Notes under the pieces: model-generated
Seen by the model: only the letters and a program-made list of their open reading frames with translations
Told to the model about the DNA's origin: nothing
The model's database searches: none
Shown: piece after piece, positions 53,406 through 64,000 of the stretch
How positions within the stretch are numbered: the stretch's first letter is position 1
Layout: the number at the start of each line of letters is the position of its first letter
Assembly (NCBI GenBank): GCA_019055375.1
Contig: JAHQIW010003793.1
Location: 29,678-93,677 of the forward strand
DNA from: Parelaphostrongylus tenuis
Taxonomy: Eukaryota > Nematoda > Chromadorea > Rhabditida > Metastrongylidae
Reading direction: 5' to 3'
Length of the DNA: 64,000 nucleotides
Made by a program: the position numbers and the translations under genes

Positions 53406-54550
53406 CAAACACTTCACTAAAATCGCTCTCCTTATCCTCATAGTGCGAGAAGATACTCATACCGCTGCTTTCACTGGTCTTAAGGAAAGCGATGGATAGA
53501 GGGTTGTATAGATGAAACCAATGTGAGATTAAGATTATTCAAATTTTCGCAGCTCCTGTGCTATTCGATTGCCAGAAACAAATCTGCGTTTCCCGTAAAG
53601 ATGTTCTTCGCATCCACTGTGGAGGCCGTTAAGAGAAAAAAATGAATGAAGGATTTTTGAATATTGGACGTCGGCGATTTTTGGTGGGGTGCGACAGTCT
53701 CATGAATGGTTTTGAAGGAGATAAGCAAGTATACCGCAGCTGTCCATAGCATTTGTAGATCAACTAACAATTATATTCTCTTCTCGTATGACTTTAGTGA
53801 CGTGAAGAGTGCCTCAATTTATGTATTTTATTGACGCTGCCGTTTTTTCGCTCCTCTTCTTTGAACTATGAGTCCTAGAACCTCGTTTAAACAATAGCGA
53901 TTCTGTTATAGGATCAGCATGATGCTGGAGAACTTGTAAATTGTGTGGATAACTGTATGTTTTGATGTCCATGAGAACCTAATACCGAAGAACACCTCTC
54001 CATCCTAGCCTGTCTTTACCTAAAACGTAATTCACAAAATCATTTGGTAAGGGACTTGAGTAGAGAAAGTAGTGAAGCTTCAATTGTCAGCTAAAGTTAT
54101 ATGGGCGTATTTAGACAAAACGCGGGTTACATCACTCTCTAGCTTTGAAGGTGATGTAAATGTTTTTGAGAATATCGGTCTTCAGACTATAAAATTTCCT
54201 AGGCATTTCGCGTCATTCTTGTCGATAACAATAAGCACGATATTGTGTTATACAAAAGCAGTTTATGATATGACTACAATGAATTCTATCAATAGTAATC
54301 GGTGAAAACTATGAGGATTTTTTATCCTTACTTTCCTTTTAGCAGTAATGATTATAGTTTACGAAATGTCCATTTTTTTATTTAAATGAGGTTGCAATTC
54401 TCTTTGCTCGAATTTGATGGCTAACTTTTTGGCGACAGCGCCTTTGTGAGAGCCTTCTTTGAACTTATGTAGGAGTGGTCACCGGTATTATATGACAAAA
54501 TTGAAAAAATCCTTACAGCAATGTTATGATGCGCCCATGGTCGGAAAACA
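53406..54550. other. No gene seen
   Basis: AT-rich with short frames; nothing supported. Confidence 0.35.
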
Positions 54551-54554
54551 CAGG

Positions 54555-54715
54555 TTTCAACTCCCGTCTGAATTTCAGCTCTTGCAGTTCGATATCGCTC
54601 CATGGCTCACCAAATTATCCATCCCTCTGGGGTGGGTAACTTGGTATCAGACTGGTCGCAGACTTGCCTGGGAGAATAGGTAGCACTAACTCAATACAGC
54701 ACAAAGCCACTGCGA
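54555..54715 (+). mobile_element. tRNA-derived SINE, family S1, partial, plus strand
   Basis: TTCGATATCGCTCCATGGCTCACCAAATTATCC, then GGGTGGGTAACTTGGTATCAGAC and GGGAGAATAGGTAGCACTAACTC, matches the reverse complement of 50810-50930. Box A and the tail are missing. Confidence 0.55.
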
Positions 54716-55045
54716 TGCATTGCAAAGGTCAAATGTACAAGCCACCTCAACCAAAATTAAGAACTGAGGACAAATGCATAGAGCATCTTGCAGCAATTTA
54801 TGAACGAAGAGAGCTCTGTCCTATAGAGCTTTAAAACACTGCTGTTGCAGTTGTACAATGAAAATGTCTGGTATACTCGATAGCTGCATGTCTGGTAAAT
54901 TCGATAGTCATTTGGGCTTTATACCAATATATGCTTGCTGGACTATGTCCGCTAAAGATTTATTGCTGACAATTTCGAGGCCTTATGTACAAGAGAGTGT
55001 GGTAGCAGGGCGATTGTTTAGAGGTAAAGGGTAGTACGCGTCCAA
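54716..55045. other. No gene seen
   Basis: Unique-looking AT-rich DNA between an S1 SINE and a PLE 3' end. Confidence 0.3.
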
Positions 55046-55049
55046 GGAA

Positions 55050-55525
55050 CACCCTTACACTGCAAATGAACAAAAGGGAGAGTGCCCTAACATAATCAAC
55101 CATATGGCACCTTATCTCAGATTAGTTTTCTAGCATGGGTCTTAGCTGACACTTATACATAATTTGACCTAGTGACACGGCGGCGGGTTCATACGTCACC
55201 CTGGCGTTAACAACATAGGTAGTTCCTGGATTAGATGACTAGGTGAGTGGTTTTCCCTTAATCAATTATCGCTTACAGTACCTTAGATTTTCGGAATGTT
55301 TTTTTTCTTCCCTTAGTATATAGTCATATAAATAAAGCTACAACGAATAATACGTTCAGGGCTCTGAAGAAGGCGTATTTGCCGAAACGTCAGCCACGAG
55401 CAATCGCGAAAACCCATCGTCCGGAGAGAAGAACAATCGATTGGGAAAAGATACCAACCTCGTGAAGCTTTGAATAAAGATTAGTTTTCTAAGCTTTTCT
55501 TCTCATTTTCAAAGCTACCGATTGC
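55050..55525 (+). mobile_element. PLE 3' end (5'-truncated copy)
   Basis: Matches 32065-32508 of the 30-32 kb PLE: AATGAACAAAA, TTTTCTAGC, CATAGGTAGT, TATAGTCATATAAATAAAGC, AATAATACGTTCAGG and CTCGTGAAGCTTT in order. No coding sequence is left. The terminal hammerhead-like motif is the best of its kind. Confidence 0.8.
55360..55395 (+). ncRNA. Hammerhead-like motif at PLE 3' end
   Basis: GGCT (55360-55363), CTGAAGA (55364-55370), A, stem II GGC-GTATTT-GCC, GAAAC (55384-55388), GTC (55389-55391), AGCC (55392-55395). Helix I is four perfect pairs. The extra A before stem II and the ACGT helix III deviate from the textbook fold. Confidence 0.6.
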
Positions 55526-55639
55526 TTCAAACCTGTTCTTTTTAGCGACTCTTTATAGCAGTACTTATCTCTTTTGAAAAGAATGGTAGAAAAAAAGGAT
55601 TCAATCTTCATTTGAATTTTCGTTGAAATTCGTACTGTT

Positions 55640-56895
55640 TCCTCAAAACCTAAGCTGAGGGATTACAGGTTCGTATCCATTGAAAGCAGTCCGAGCAAGA
55701 GCCAGTTTCACGAATTCTACTCTCTGCTCTTTGCCGGTACACACATTTGGCGGCTGTTCGGTACATGTTTTTCACTAACGTCTTTTTCGTATTTGTGGGA
55801 TGAGAGGAGAGATAGTGAACCAGGCTATTCTTATTACTTAGCTTTCGGTATCACCTTGCTATGTAACCGCTCTCGGTTAAGTTTATTTGCAGTTTCAAGA
55901 AAGTGAGTTAATTATCTTTTGATATCTCACGGGTGGACCTTGTACACTCCAACTGTTCATTCACCAATCTGAAGCAAATATCCACTCCCTCCTGGATCTA
56001 GAACAGATAAACAAGGAATCATCCATATACCTACAGCAGAGTAATGGCCAGAGACATATCACTGGCGCTTCCACTTTCGACATAATGCAAGGCGAAGAGC
56101 CAGTTGCTGTCCCATTGCCGACACTCTCATTTAAGCAAAGTACTTTCGAACCATCTGAAGAATGAGCAGTTCAGGTACTTTCCTAATGAAGCCATCAACT
56201 TCTGAATCGACAGGCCATACATGTTTACGAACCCTGGTTTTGCATCAGAAGCTCGTGTGTGGCTTGCAATGCAGAATCATTCGTCAAGTTGGTATAAAGA
56301 GCAATGATGTCGAATGACTCCATTACGTGCACCTTGTTCGGATTGGCGTTACTTTGAAGGTCCAGGACATCTCAGTGTTTATTTGATGGGATGGTATTTG
56401 TCTAAGCAACTGGGATGCTATTAGAGTTAGAAACCTGCCATCATATCTGTCGGTCCGCATAGATAGCTGATGATGGGTCTAGTTCTGGATATAGATGGAT
56501 CGCTGAACATTAGATCATCAGTGGACATTAACTGAGAATATCGTCAGTGGATATGTGTGTTTTCATAAGTAAATATAAGACATGATATGTTGATGAATAG
56601 ATTTTTAATTATAGAAATGATGGATGGTTTCAAAGCTGCCGCTTTTACTATATGGACCCACTCATTGCTGAATTTTCGGTTTTGCCTATGATTTTCTTTA
56701 CAGAAGATGACCGGTAAGGCGAAACATCTTCGAGATGCTTATTCGTTCTTGCAGTGTCTAACTGCGAGGAATCACAACAAAATTTTCACCCTTATCACTA
56801 ACTGATAGCCATATCCTTTTTTCCCTTGTCAACTCTCGAACCTCTATCATGCCACGCTTTTCTAATTTGGTGAGGTCCGACTGAAACCTTTTTGC
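55640..56895 (-). mobile_element. Penelope-like element, minus strand, head-to-head partner
   Basis: Minus-strand fragments in 5' to 3' order: DLTKLEKRGMIEVRELTREK, a DKGENFVVIPRS motif, VMESFDIIALYTNLTNDSA (reverse transcriptase), RVSAMGQQLA and SKVEAP, then a HYLSSHPTNTKKTLVKNMYR-like stretch and RTAA near 55770. It ends upstream of the endonuclease. Its 5' end meets the plus-strand PLE near 56900. Confidence 0.75.
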
Positions 56896-56899
56896 ACCA

Positions 56900-58260
56900 T
56901 ATTGAACGAGGGCTCTAAAAGTTTTGTCCGAAAATTTCCGAAATTTTCTATCAAGCTCCTAGTTGAGGTCTTATTGTCTGCGAAATCAAGACGGTTGGCA
57001 GTGAAGCAGCAACTGGCACCTAGTCTGGCTATTGCCTTTTTGTCGAAAGTGGAAGCACCAATGATGGATCGCCAGCCATTACTCTACTGTAGGTATATAG
57101 ATGGTTGCTTGATTATCTGTTCCCCTTAAGAGGAATTGGATATTATATACCGAAAGGTAATTGGCGCCCGTTGTTGGGCGTGAAAATAAACTCAATCGAG
57201 AACGGCTACATAACAAAGTGGTACCGAAAGCCAAGTAATAAGACTATCCTGATTCACTATCTCTTCTCTCATCCCTCACATGCGGAAAAGATGTTAGCAA
57301 AAAACATGCTTCACACAGTCACCAATGCGTATATCGGAGAATAACAGAGAGTAGAATCCGTGAAAGTGGCTTCAGAAATAGCCATTTCTAATAGATCTGA
57401 AATTGTAGCCCCTCGGCTTAGGTTTAGAGGAAATAGCAGGCCTTTTGACAGAATTTGAATAAAAGTGTAAATATGTTTATCCTCCCGTCCTTTTCAAATG
57501 AAATAAGTAGAGCTATAAAGCGTTGTTTAGAAAGGGCAGATTTAGAGCAATCGGTTGCTATCACTGAAACACCACCGAAACCTCTAAGATGTCAACTGGT
57601 TTGTAACCGCTAATATGACCGTCTCTGTACTACGAAGATTGTAAAATATGTCCTAAGGAAGAGACGGTGATTGCATGAGCGTAAGAATAGTATGCCCAAT
57701 CCCTTGAAGACGTGCAGCAAAAAATATGTTGGCGAAACGGGTAAGCTACTCTGTGCTCGCATAGAAATACACCTAGCCGACAAGCGTCTTATTAGACGGA
57801 ACACTCTGCTGGAGACACAAAGAGCACAGAAACATGACGGAGTAGATTTTCACATCTAAGCCACCATCTTAGCTCAGAAACACAAAACAGCAACGCGAAA
57901 GATTTTGAAGCATTCTGGATTAATGCGACCAATCCGACTATAAACCGCAGGGTAGAATGCCTCGTAATCACTCGTGATATGAGTCAGTATATAAGATTGT
58001 TATTTTGATGGGTGAAGTGCATTACAAGCCTATGCGATCCATAAGAAATAATCAGTGGAACACATATAACAAAGAGGTGAGTATGACGAGAGTTGAATTT
58101 GTGCTTCATGCGACTGAAATCTAGGTCTAGTGATTTTTTCTATAGGAGCAATGGAGTTATATGACTGGTCAGATTGCAGAGAAATTAACCTCTCGAGGCC
58201 CTGAAGAAAGTAAACTGCCAATATGTCAGCTGTTGAATCAAGATTAATGTAATACCTTGT
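56900..58260 (+). mobile_element. Penelope-like element, plus strand, head-to-head partner
   Basis: Fragments: SRRLAVKQQLAPSLAIAFLS and KVEAPMMDRQPLLYCRYIDG (YIDD is YIDG, so a catalytic aspartate is lost). Then GNWRPLLGVKINSIENGYIT and KWYRKPSNKTILIHYLFSHP, and a GIY-YIG remnant MPNPLKTCSKKYVGETGKLL (57700 region). The 3' terminal sequence (57990-58260) matches 14120-14395. Its end motif CTGAAGAAAG...CCAATATGTCAGC has lost GAAAC. Inactive copy. Confidence 0.78.
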
Positions 58261-58599
58261 GTTCGGCTTGAAGAAGACAATTGGGAGCTATTGAGGCATG
58301 CATGTGTTGATAAATAGTTGGTCTTGTGAACTATTATCTTGCCTAAGATATGTATGATACTCAGGCTTCTGGAAAGCACGAGACAGATATTTAATTTACA
58401 AGAATTTGCCTTCCATGCAAAACAGTTGAAAAACATCACCGGTGCATTATGAAACTCACCTCATCATGATGTACGGCTTACTAGTTTAATGAGAAAGGAG
58501 TGATGACGAAACAAATAAGTGTCTTTGTAACTTGAAATAGACTCAAAACTTGAACTTTATAACTTCATCGCGGAGTCACTGTCTCATATAGTAAATTTT
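58261..58599. other. No gene seen
   Basis: Short gap between the PLE 3' end and an S2 SINE. Confidence 0.3.
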
Positions 58600-58930
58600 C
58601 GATTTAGAAATCACTTGCTCGCAGCAGTGGTAGAGCTTTAGATTAGGAGTCACTTTATCGCCACAATGTTTATCGAGTTGTCGCAACGCTCGTCGCGATG
58701 CGCGTGGAGCCGAGCTCCACTCCCCCTTCTCCCTCCACTCCCAACTCTCTCCGGCAGTTAACAAAACGCCCTATGGACCGCTACAGCAAAGGTATCCTCG
58801 AGAGCGTAAGAGACTCTCTCAGACAGTATTGTATTTACGCTGTTCAAGTAGACGGTAATAGAATTGAATATTAGCAGTGCTGAGATCCGCTCAAGGGAAA
58901 AAAAAGGCTGTGATGATGGGTCAAATAAAC
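58600..58930 (+). mobile_element. tRNA-derived SINE, family S2, longest copy
   Basis: Two tRNA-like stretches: GCAGTGGTAGAGC near 58622 and GAGTTGTCGCAACGCTCGTCG, then GCGCGTGGAGCCGAGCTCCA. The body has ACGCCCTATGGACCGC and TATCCTCGAGAGCG. The tail has GAGATCCGCTCAAGGG and GGTCAAATAAAC. It matches the copies at 23.9 and 24.8 kb. Confidence 0.55.
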
Positions 58931-61900
58931 AAATAAATAGAAAAAATTCATGATGTAATAATCTTCTCAAAGGCGTTCATTCGAAGTCTTGTACAAAAAT
59001 TGTACATTTATGAGCTTTTAGTAGCGTTCTGTCGCCGTAGCTATACTATAAAACTGCTGTTCCTACGTATTCAACGAGTGTATATTTTGGGTATTCTCTG
59101 TATTTGTGCTGTATTTTGTTGTATCAATGTATTATTTAGACTGCATTTATTTAACATGGTGTTAATGTGAATGCATATGCGTAGTTTGCATATAAATGTC
59201 ACCTCTATTATTTTAAGTTGCAAATTGTGAATAATTGATGATTAATACTCTATTCAATCGTTTTTGTTACGTTGTCACCAAATGATATATGATATGTTAA
59301 TGATATGATACATATTTATTGACCAGAAAACATAAATGAAGTGCGAAAGATAACACCAAAGACCTACTGTGACATCGTAGAAGGAGATCAAACTAGCAAC
59401 CTTCTTTCTGACGACATGCATCACCAACTATTCTGCGGTACGAACAGCTCACCGCACATGGTGCGTAGCCGGTGGCGCGTTTCAGGCAGTATAAATTGGG
59501 TTCATAAAGCTTACTATGGCTAGAATATTAATTTTCAAAATCGAAATATAATTCCTCCGCGGTCGAGCAGAACTTATAGAAGGCTCATCTTGCCATCAAT
59601 GTGCCTACAGCTTAATTTCGACTAACGAGTTGACTTAAGTTGAGAACTATTAAGATAGAATATTGAATTGAAATGGTAGTAAAGAAAAAGGTTATAAATC
59701 GTTAATTCGTAGACACCTAGTTGCAGTAACACATGTTAGATGTTACTTAACACCTAATGTTTAAAGTTATGATTTCAATATCTGTGATAAAATAGAATGT
59801 AAAGTTATTGGATCGAATTTGCTTCACTTGCACAATACATTCTTGGACTACATTGAATGTAATGATGGAATTCGTAATGCTTTAATTGCAGAGCTCCGCT
59901 GTCCTCACTTCAGATCTCGGTCGCTATGCGAGAAAGACCTATAAAATAAAGATATGATGCTTCGAGAGTTCTGTACAGTGTGAAGAACTCACTGGCATAC
60001 TCATGTGAGACATCGAGAACAGAAAGGGCCACTTGACTCACTCGTTGACCATAGGACCTACAGTAATATCATGATGCCAGCTGTCAGCCGTCATTAAGAA
60101 GAGACGTTTTAATCACTGAACAGTGGTCTTGAGCAGAGGACGACCTCGGTTCCACATATGGATGAATGACGAAGTCAAATATATAGATAATTCTTGATCT
60201 TTAAATTCGTTTGGGTACCTGCGGTACAGGCGCAATGGCAGTGATAAGATTGATCACGAATACGTTAATAAACACAGCAAACAACAAATCCAGGGTGAAA
60301 AAGACCAGTTTAGTAATTTGAGAAGCTTTAAACTTTTGAATTTAAAGTATATGACCAATGTTCTCAAAAGATCGGAAGAAATTGTGAAGGTGAGAATTGG
60401 AACCTGCTTTCAAACATGAACTAGAATTTCACATCAATCAACGCATGACTGCTTCCTTGATGTTTCCTGCACATAATCTGTAATACTGATATCGTTGACT
60501 GTGTATCTCTTAATCGATATTGTCTGAAAAGGTCTTTCTCGTGGTTTTTTTTTTATACTTACGCGATTTGTCTAGAAGCTCTATCTTAGGGTACAATGCG
60601 CGAAATAAACTTGTCTGGAAGGGTCATTCTCATATAGAGAATTGTCGTCCTGGCCTGAGCACTCCTGCATTGGACTTTTTGATTGATTACCGAACTGATA
60701 CCTACAATGACCACTTTTCATATGACGGTATAAGAAATCAGTAGCTCCATGTAATTAGATAACAGCTCATGGCTATTAGCTAGCACTGGATTGAACACAA
60801 ATCTTTTTTTGTAGTGTTCTAGCGTCTTTTTCTTATAAATAATCGATTAGAGCTAACAGTCCGCAAATGGTCGATATTGCGAGGGTGTTCGCTGAGCCGC
60901 GGACAGCAAAGGGAAAGATTTATTAATCCAGTGATAAAACCATATGAGAAAAACAGAAGAAAGACTGTCTTCCGTCTTCTAATGACCCATGACTACGGAT
61001 CAGCTCGTTTAGAGTGAAATTTTCCTAATAGGTAATGTTGAAAAGTTCTCAAGTGCCATCTACACAGTCTGCGGTGAATAAGTTACTGACTGATTACAAA
61101 AAGAGAAGAAAACCAGAGATTACTGTAGGGGTCCTGGAGTAATCCAGAACGATCCATCATTCTCTATTATGTAGGACTATGACTCAAACGATTGCAAGCG
61201 TAAAAAGGGAAAATTAAAGCAGAGTGGAGCAAGTAAAGTTCTTCGATCTCTTATTCTTAAGGCCTTTCGTGAGACTAGCAACTTAACAGGAAGATCTAAA
61301 CTACAACATTTAAAGCCTTTTGCCCTTATTTTCTCATATTGGATGTGGTGGATTGGGTTACACTTTCACAGACAAGCGATTGCATGATTAACCAGCAGTA
61401 CTTATGCTCTGGCTAATTATTATGTTTACCACTCAACTTTTACAACGGATAAGGGAAAGCAACTCAACATTAAACCGATTTTGTTTCTATATTTTCGTAG
61501 TATTTAAGCTCAAAATGTCTCAGTAATGCATTCCAACTATTGGTTTCTTGCATATTATTATTCACTATGTTATCGTTTATCAAAATTTATGAGCTTATTT
61601 GTTGCACTATTGCTATATTACTGTTGCTCATAGTGTTTCGTCTTCGTATTTTGGCTGTGTACTATTGTGTTGTTATTGCTACTATAAAATGATTGCTGAT
61701 TTCGTTCTCAAGCTCTTTCTTTAACTACTCACATTATGGCAGTAAGGAGAGAACGATGGGATCATTTCTCGGAATTAAGAAAAAGAGTTCCTCCAGTAAT
61801 TTTTTCACTGTAAATTTCCCCAGTTACTACCTGGAAAAAACTTCAAATTTGACATCACACTGTAGAGCAATCGACACCAACGCCAATTTATTACTATTGC

Positions 61901-61955
61901 AATGCTATACACATATTGCATGAATGAAGACATTTTCTCAGAAAAAAGCATATCA
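58931..61955. repeat. Segment duplicated from 40.5-42.7 kb, with unique flank
   Basis: 59700-61450 matches 40500-42660 as described there. It includes an old RTE 3' relic at 59930-60150 (AAAGATATGATGCTTCGAGAG ... GAAAGGGCCACTTGACTCAC). 58931-59700 and 61450-61955 hold no feature I can support. The RTE element present at 42.7 kb in the partner segment is absent here. Confidence 0.55.
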
Positions 61956-61959
61956 TAGT

Positions 61960-62340
61960 TTGATATCAGTTTCCGCCGACAGTGGCTCGTGCCGAAATGA
62001 AGTGCGATCCAAATGGACCCGACGCCAACATTCGAACCGCTCTGTCCACTACACTTTGCCACATCATTCTCGACCAATTCGCCATAATGATGTTTGTAGT
62101 CTACAAAGAGTTTTCCAAAAAACAAAACTGTGCAAAAAGAAAGCAATTCTAACCGGAAGAGTTCCTGAAATTGTCAAGTGCTTTCCATTAATTGCCGTTA
62201 CTGTCACCATGCCGTTCATTGGCATATTACACATTTTCCTGTCTCCCATCAATACATTGCAAATTCCCGTCATCGTGTTGCCAACGATTATGCAATAGTC
62301 TTTGCCATTCCTCTGACAACATTGTCTGCAAGAAATTGCT
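61960..62340 (+). pseudogene. X block copy E, longest open frame
   Basis: The plus strand reads EMKCDPNGPDANIRTALSTT, then LCHIILDQFAIMMFVVYKEF, SKKQNCAKRKQF, TAA. The central LCHIILDQFAIMMFVVY is hydrophobic. A later part (62255-62300) reads QIPVIVLPTIMQ before TAG. The antisense frame is also open for about 110 codons, so the direction is not certain. Convergent with Y copy E. Unrecognised. Confidence 0.5.
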
Positions 62341-62739
62341 TTTCACATGAAAGCATGTTCCTTCATTACAAAAGAAAGCTGAATAAACCAAAAACACTCC
62401 TGAGCGCTGTTTTTCTACTACTAAAAGACCTTTCAAACTATTATCTGTCATTTCGATTATATCATCTTTACCAAAAGCGATAAAATTCTTCTGAAAATTA
62501 GCATCGTTTCAGGCCTTAAATTGCAGTGTCCATTACGATAGTTCTTCTTGTGCTTTATAGATTTTCTGGCATTTATTCAAAAATTGTTCAATCATTTAGA
62601 AAATTGGACACATTTTCTTAGACTGATAAACTCATTTCTGTTCTTCAATGTCTGCTACACCTGTGTCCGCGAACTTTCAAAGGGTTGCTCGATATTGAAG
62701 ACTCACGCATCCCTTCTGGGCTAGTAACCATTGGGCAGT
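62341..62739. other. Intergenic between X copy E and Y copy E
   Basis: AT-rich; equivalent to 44.11-44.40 kb of the duplicate segment (both contain TTTCTAGATTT/TAGATTTTCTGG and TCATTTAGA near the Y gene end). Confidence 0.35.
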
Positions 62740-63465
62740 TCATTGGTGTGTGCTGACATCAACAGTGAGGTTGACTCAAATGCCTGAGATTACAGCATCG
62801 GGCAGGAGAGCGCTACGACCTTGGCGTTCAAGAACACCAACGATCTGGAAGACAAAATGCACTGCTTATTGACAAAATTGATATGAAAATGCTTTCCATT
62901 AGATTTCGTGAAAGTGCTCAAGTATGAAAGCGCTTTGAGCCTGAGTGGTGATAAAAATTTCAGCTTTCACCCACGCCTTTCATGAATTCCCCCCAAAAAA
63001 ACTTGGAATCTATAATCTACACACTTACTGTCTGCATCACAAGACGTTGCACAAATCCCTTGGCGCCCTCCTCGGTAGTTGCAATACCAGGGAACCGAAC
63101 AGCATTCGTCGCGCTAATGTAAACCACGGAGACAGACAAAGTGGTAAAGCTCGTGACGGTGAAGGTCCTATAACTCGCTGCAACGAAATTTTGCATTTTA
63201 CGTAATGAATACTTTGTAAAATAATTTATGACGAAAAAATTCCGCCTTCTCTTTTTAAATTCAACATCTCTGCACCAAAATGCTCTGGTTATTCGTCTAT
63301 TGAGCTGTGTTGATGCTTTAGATATATTCATTCTCATCACGGTTTATGGTATTATATGCAAGATTGGAATATCTCCTACCATAAGAAAATCTCTACATTA
63401 CCTTGACCAGCAGGCATCACTCCACATCCCAACACTGTCGAGATTGAGACCAGCAGCGATATCAT
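62740..63465 (-). pseudogene. Y family copy E: small secreted protein gene, near-intact
   Basis: The best-preserved copy. Exon 1 (63465-63402) reads MISLLVSISTVLGCGVMPAG, then Q, with a GTAATG donor. Exon 2 (63177-63029, after TTTCGTTGCAG) is open: YRTFTVTSFTTLSVSVVYIS, then AVRFPGIATTEEGAKGFVQR and LVMQT, with a GTAAGT donor. Exon 3 (from 62844, after TGTCTTCCAG) reads IVGVLERQGRSALLPDAVIS, GI, then TGA, because one T of the ATTTTGAGTCAA consensus is missing. The conserved YEPLxC end is lost. Length and order match the other copies. The signal stretch plus GC suggests a secreted or lipid-anchored protein; function unknown. Confidence 0.7.
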
Positions 63466-64000
63466 AATGAGATTGGCCGAAAGTTCACTTATGATTTTTT
63501 GAAAACTCATTTTTAGTTGACATAAACACAAATATTGCAAGTACAAGAGCTAAACTGCATCTTTTGCACAAGACAATTCACGATATAACGCCAAATTTGG
63601 TACTCAGCACTTAGCGCTGCCTTGACAGCTTTCTAGATTTTCCAGAAAAAGAACAGGGATTTGAAGCTTTTGCCGACGTAGAAGATTGTCGAAGCAAGCT
63701 GGAAGAATCTACTAGTGTGAAGCACATGGAAATGGTTGATAAGGTAAAATGCGTGTGTTCAATGACAAGAATCCGGTTGGAAAGAAACTCGCTGAAACAA
63801 AAGTTATAGCCAGTTTTGAATTCCGGAAGTAGCGCTGCTTAAATGCAGCTCCTACATTCTCATTCCTAACTCCGCGACATAAAGTCCTGACTTTCCCAGG
63901 GTTGAAATATTCGCAGTCGAGAAAACGCCAAACTACGATGGTACCTTCGAAAGAAAATCTGTAAAAGAAGTATTATTGATAGAGACGATGCACAATATTC
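63466..64000. other. Upstream flank of Y copy E
   Basis: Matches 45.2-45.7 kb, the flank of Y copy D. The promoter of the Y gene would lie here; no motif was identified. Confidence 0.45.

Noticed and set aside
58196..58232. Hammerhead-like motif at the 58-kb PLE end
   Set aside because: CTGAAGA is present, but GAAAC reads AATAT and stem II does not pair.
1..64000. CRISPR arrays, operons or other prokaryotic features
   Set aside because: Repeats are dispersed or tandem transposon units with no spacer structure; genes are intron-split and the DNA is eukaryotic in character.

Overview
The window looks like animal nuclear DNA from a clade V (strongylid, hookworm-like) nematode. The reasons are AT-rich sequence, genes split by short GT-AG introns, a near-exact nematode SL1 leader sequence, and many decayed retroelements whose best reverse transcriptase matches are of the hookworm RTE type. 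The taxon is inferred from family resemblance, not proven. I see no prokaryotic genes, operons, CRISPR array or rRNA, and no single-copy host gene that I can name.

Layout. (1) A two-part cassette recurs about five times. One part ('Y') is a small secreted or lipoprotein-like family with three exons. The other ('X') is a conserved block of uncertain coding direction, placed convergent to Y. Y copies lie at 1.0-1.7, 8.1-8.9, 19.5-20.3, 44.4-45.2 and 62.7-63.5 kb. X blocks lie at 9.5-10.0, 17.2-17.7, 43.7-44.1, 52.6-52.9 and 62.0-62.3 kb. Every Y copy carries at least one break, so this is a decaying tandem or segmental family. The 40.5-45.7 and 59.7-64.0 kb segments are duplicates of each other, as are 0-2.8 and 6.75-10 kb. 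The 2.0-2.8 and 52.1-52.6 kb segments share one RTE insertion junction. (2) RTE-type non-LTR retrotransposons, all 5'-truncated, occur at 1.8, 5.2, 15.6, 17.8, 42.7, 46.7, 51.0 and 52.1 kb. They share a 3' end of short ACAGGTG-like repeats directly after the stop codon. (3) Penelope-like elements (PLEs) with a YIDD reverse transcriptase and a GIY-YIG endonuclease occur at 2.9, 13.4, 29.9, 55.0, 55.6 and 56.9 kb. Several have inverted terminal copies. (4) tRNA-derived SINEs of at least two families and one mariner transposase remnant are also present.

The most striking content is a set of self-cleaving hammerhead ribozyme motifs in four unrelated repeat families. (a) A 284-bp tandem unit at 11.8-12.4 kb carries two complete hammerheads and a decayed inverted third copy, like a retrozyme. 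(b) A dispersed foldback family (14.4, 25.0, 27.6, 37.9 and 39.9 kb, and a relative at 41.9 kb) has the core CUGACGA-stem II-GAAA with a palindromic helix III, ACACGUGU. (c) A 279-bp repeat at 49.3-49.9 kb has three motifs with helix III CACCGGUG. (d) The PLE termini have a hammerhead-like core with helix III reduced to ACGU. In all four the helix III sequence is palindromic, which suggests cleavage as dimers. Helix I and II pairings change together between copies, which supports real RNA structures. I infer that these are non-autonomous, hammerhead-bearing retroelements that may be moved by the resident PLEs.

Most stretches between these features show only AT-rich sequence with chance-sized open frames. 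I could run no database search or folding program; all homology statements come from direct comparison within the window and from known family motifs.
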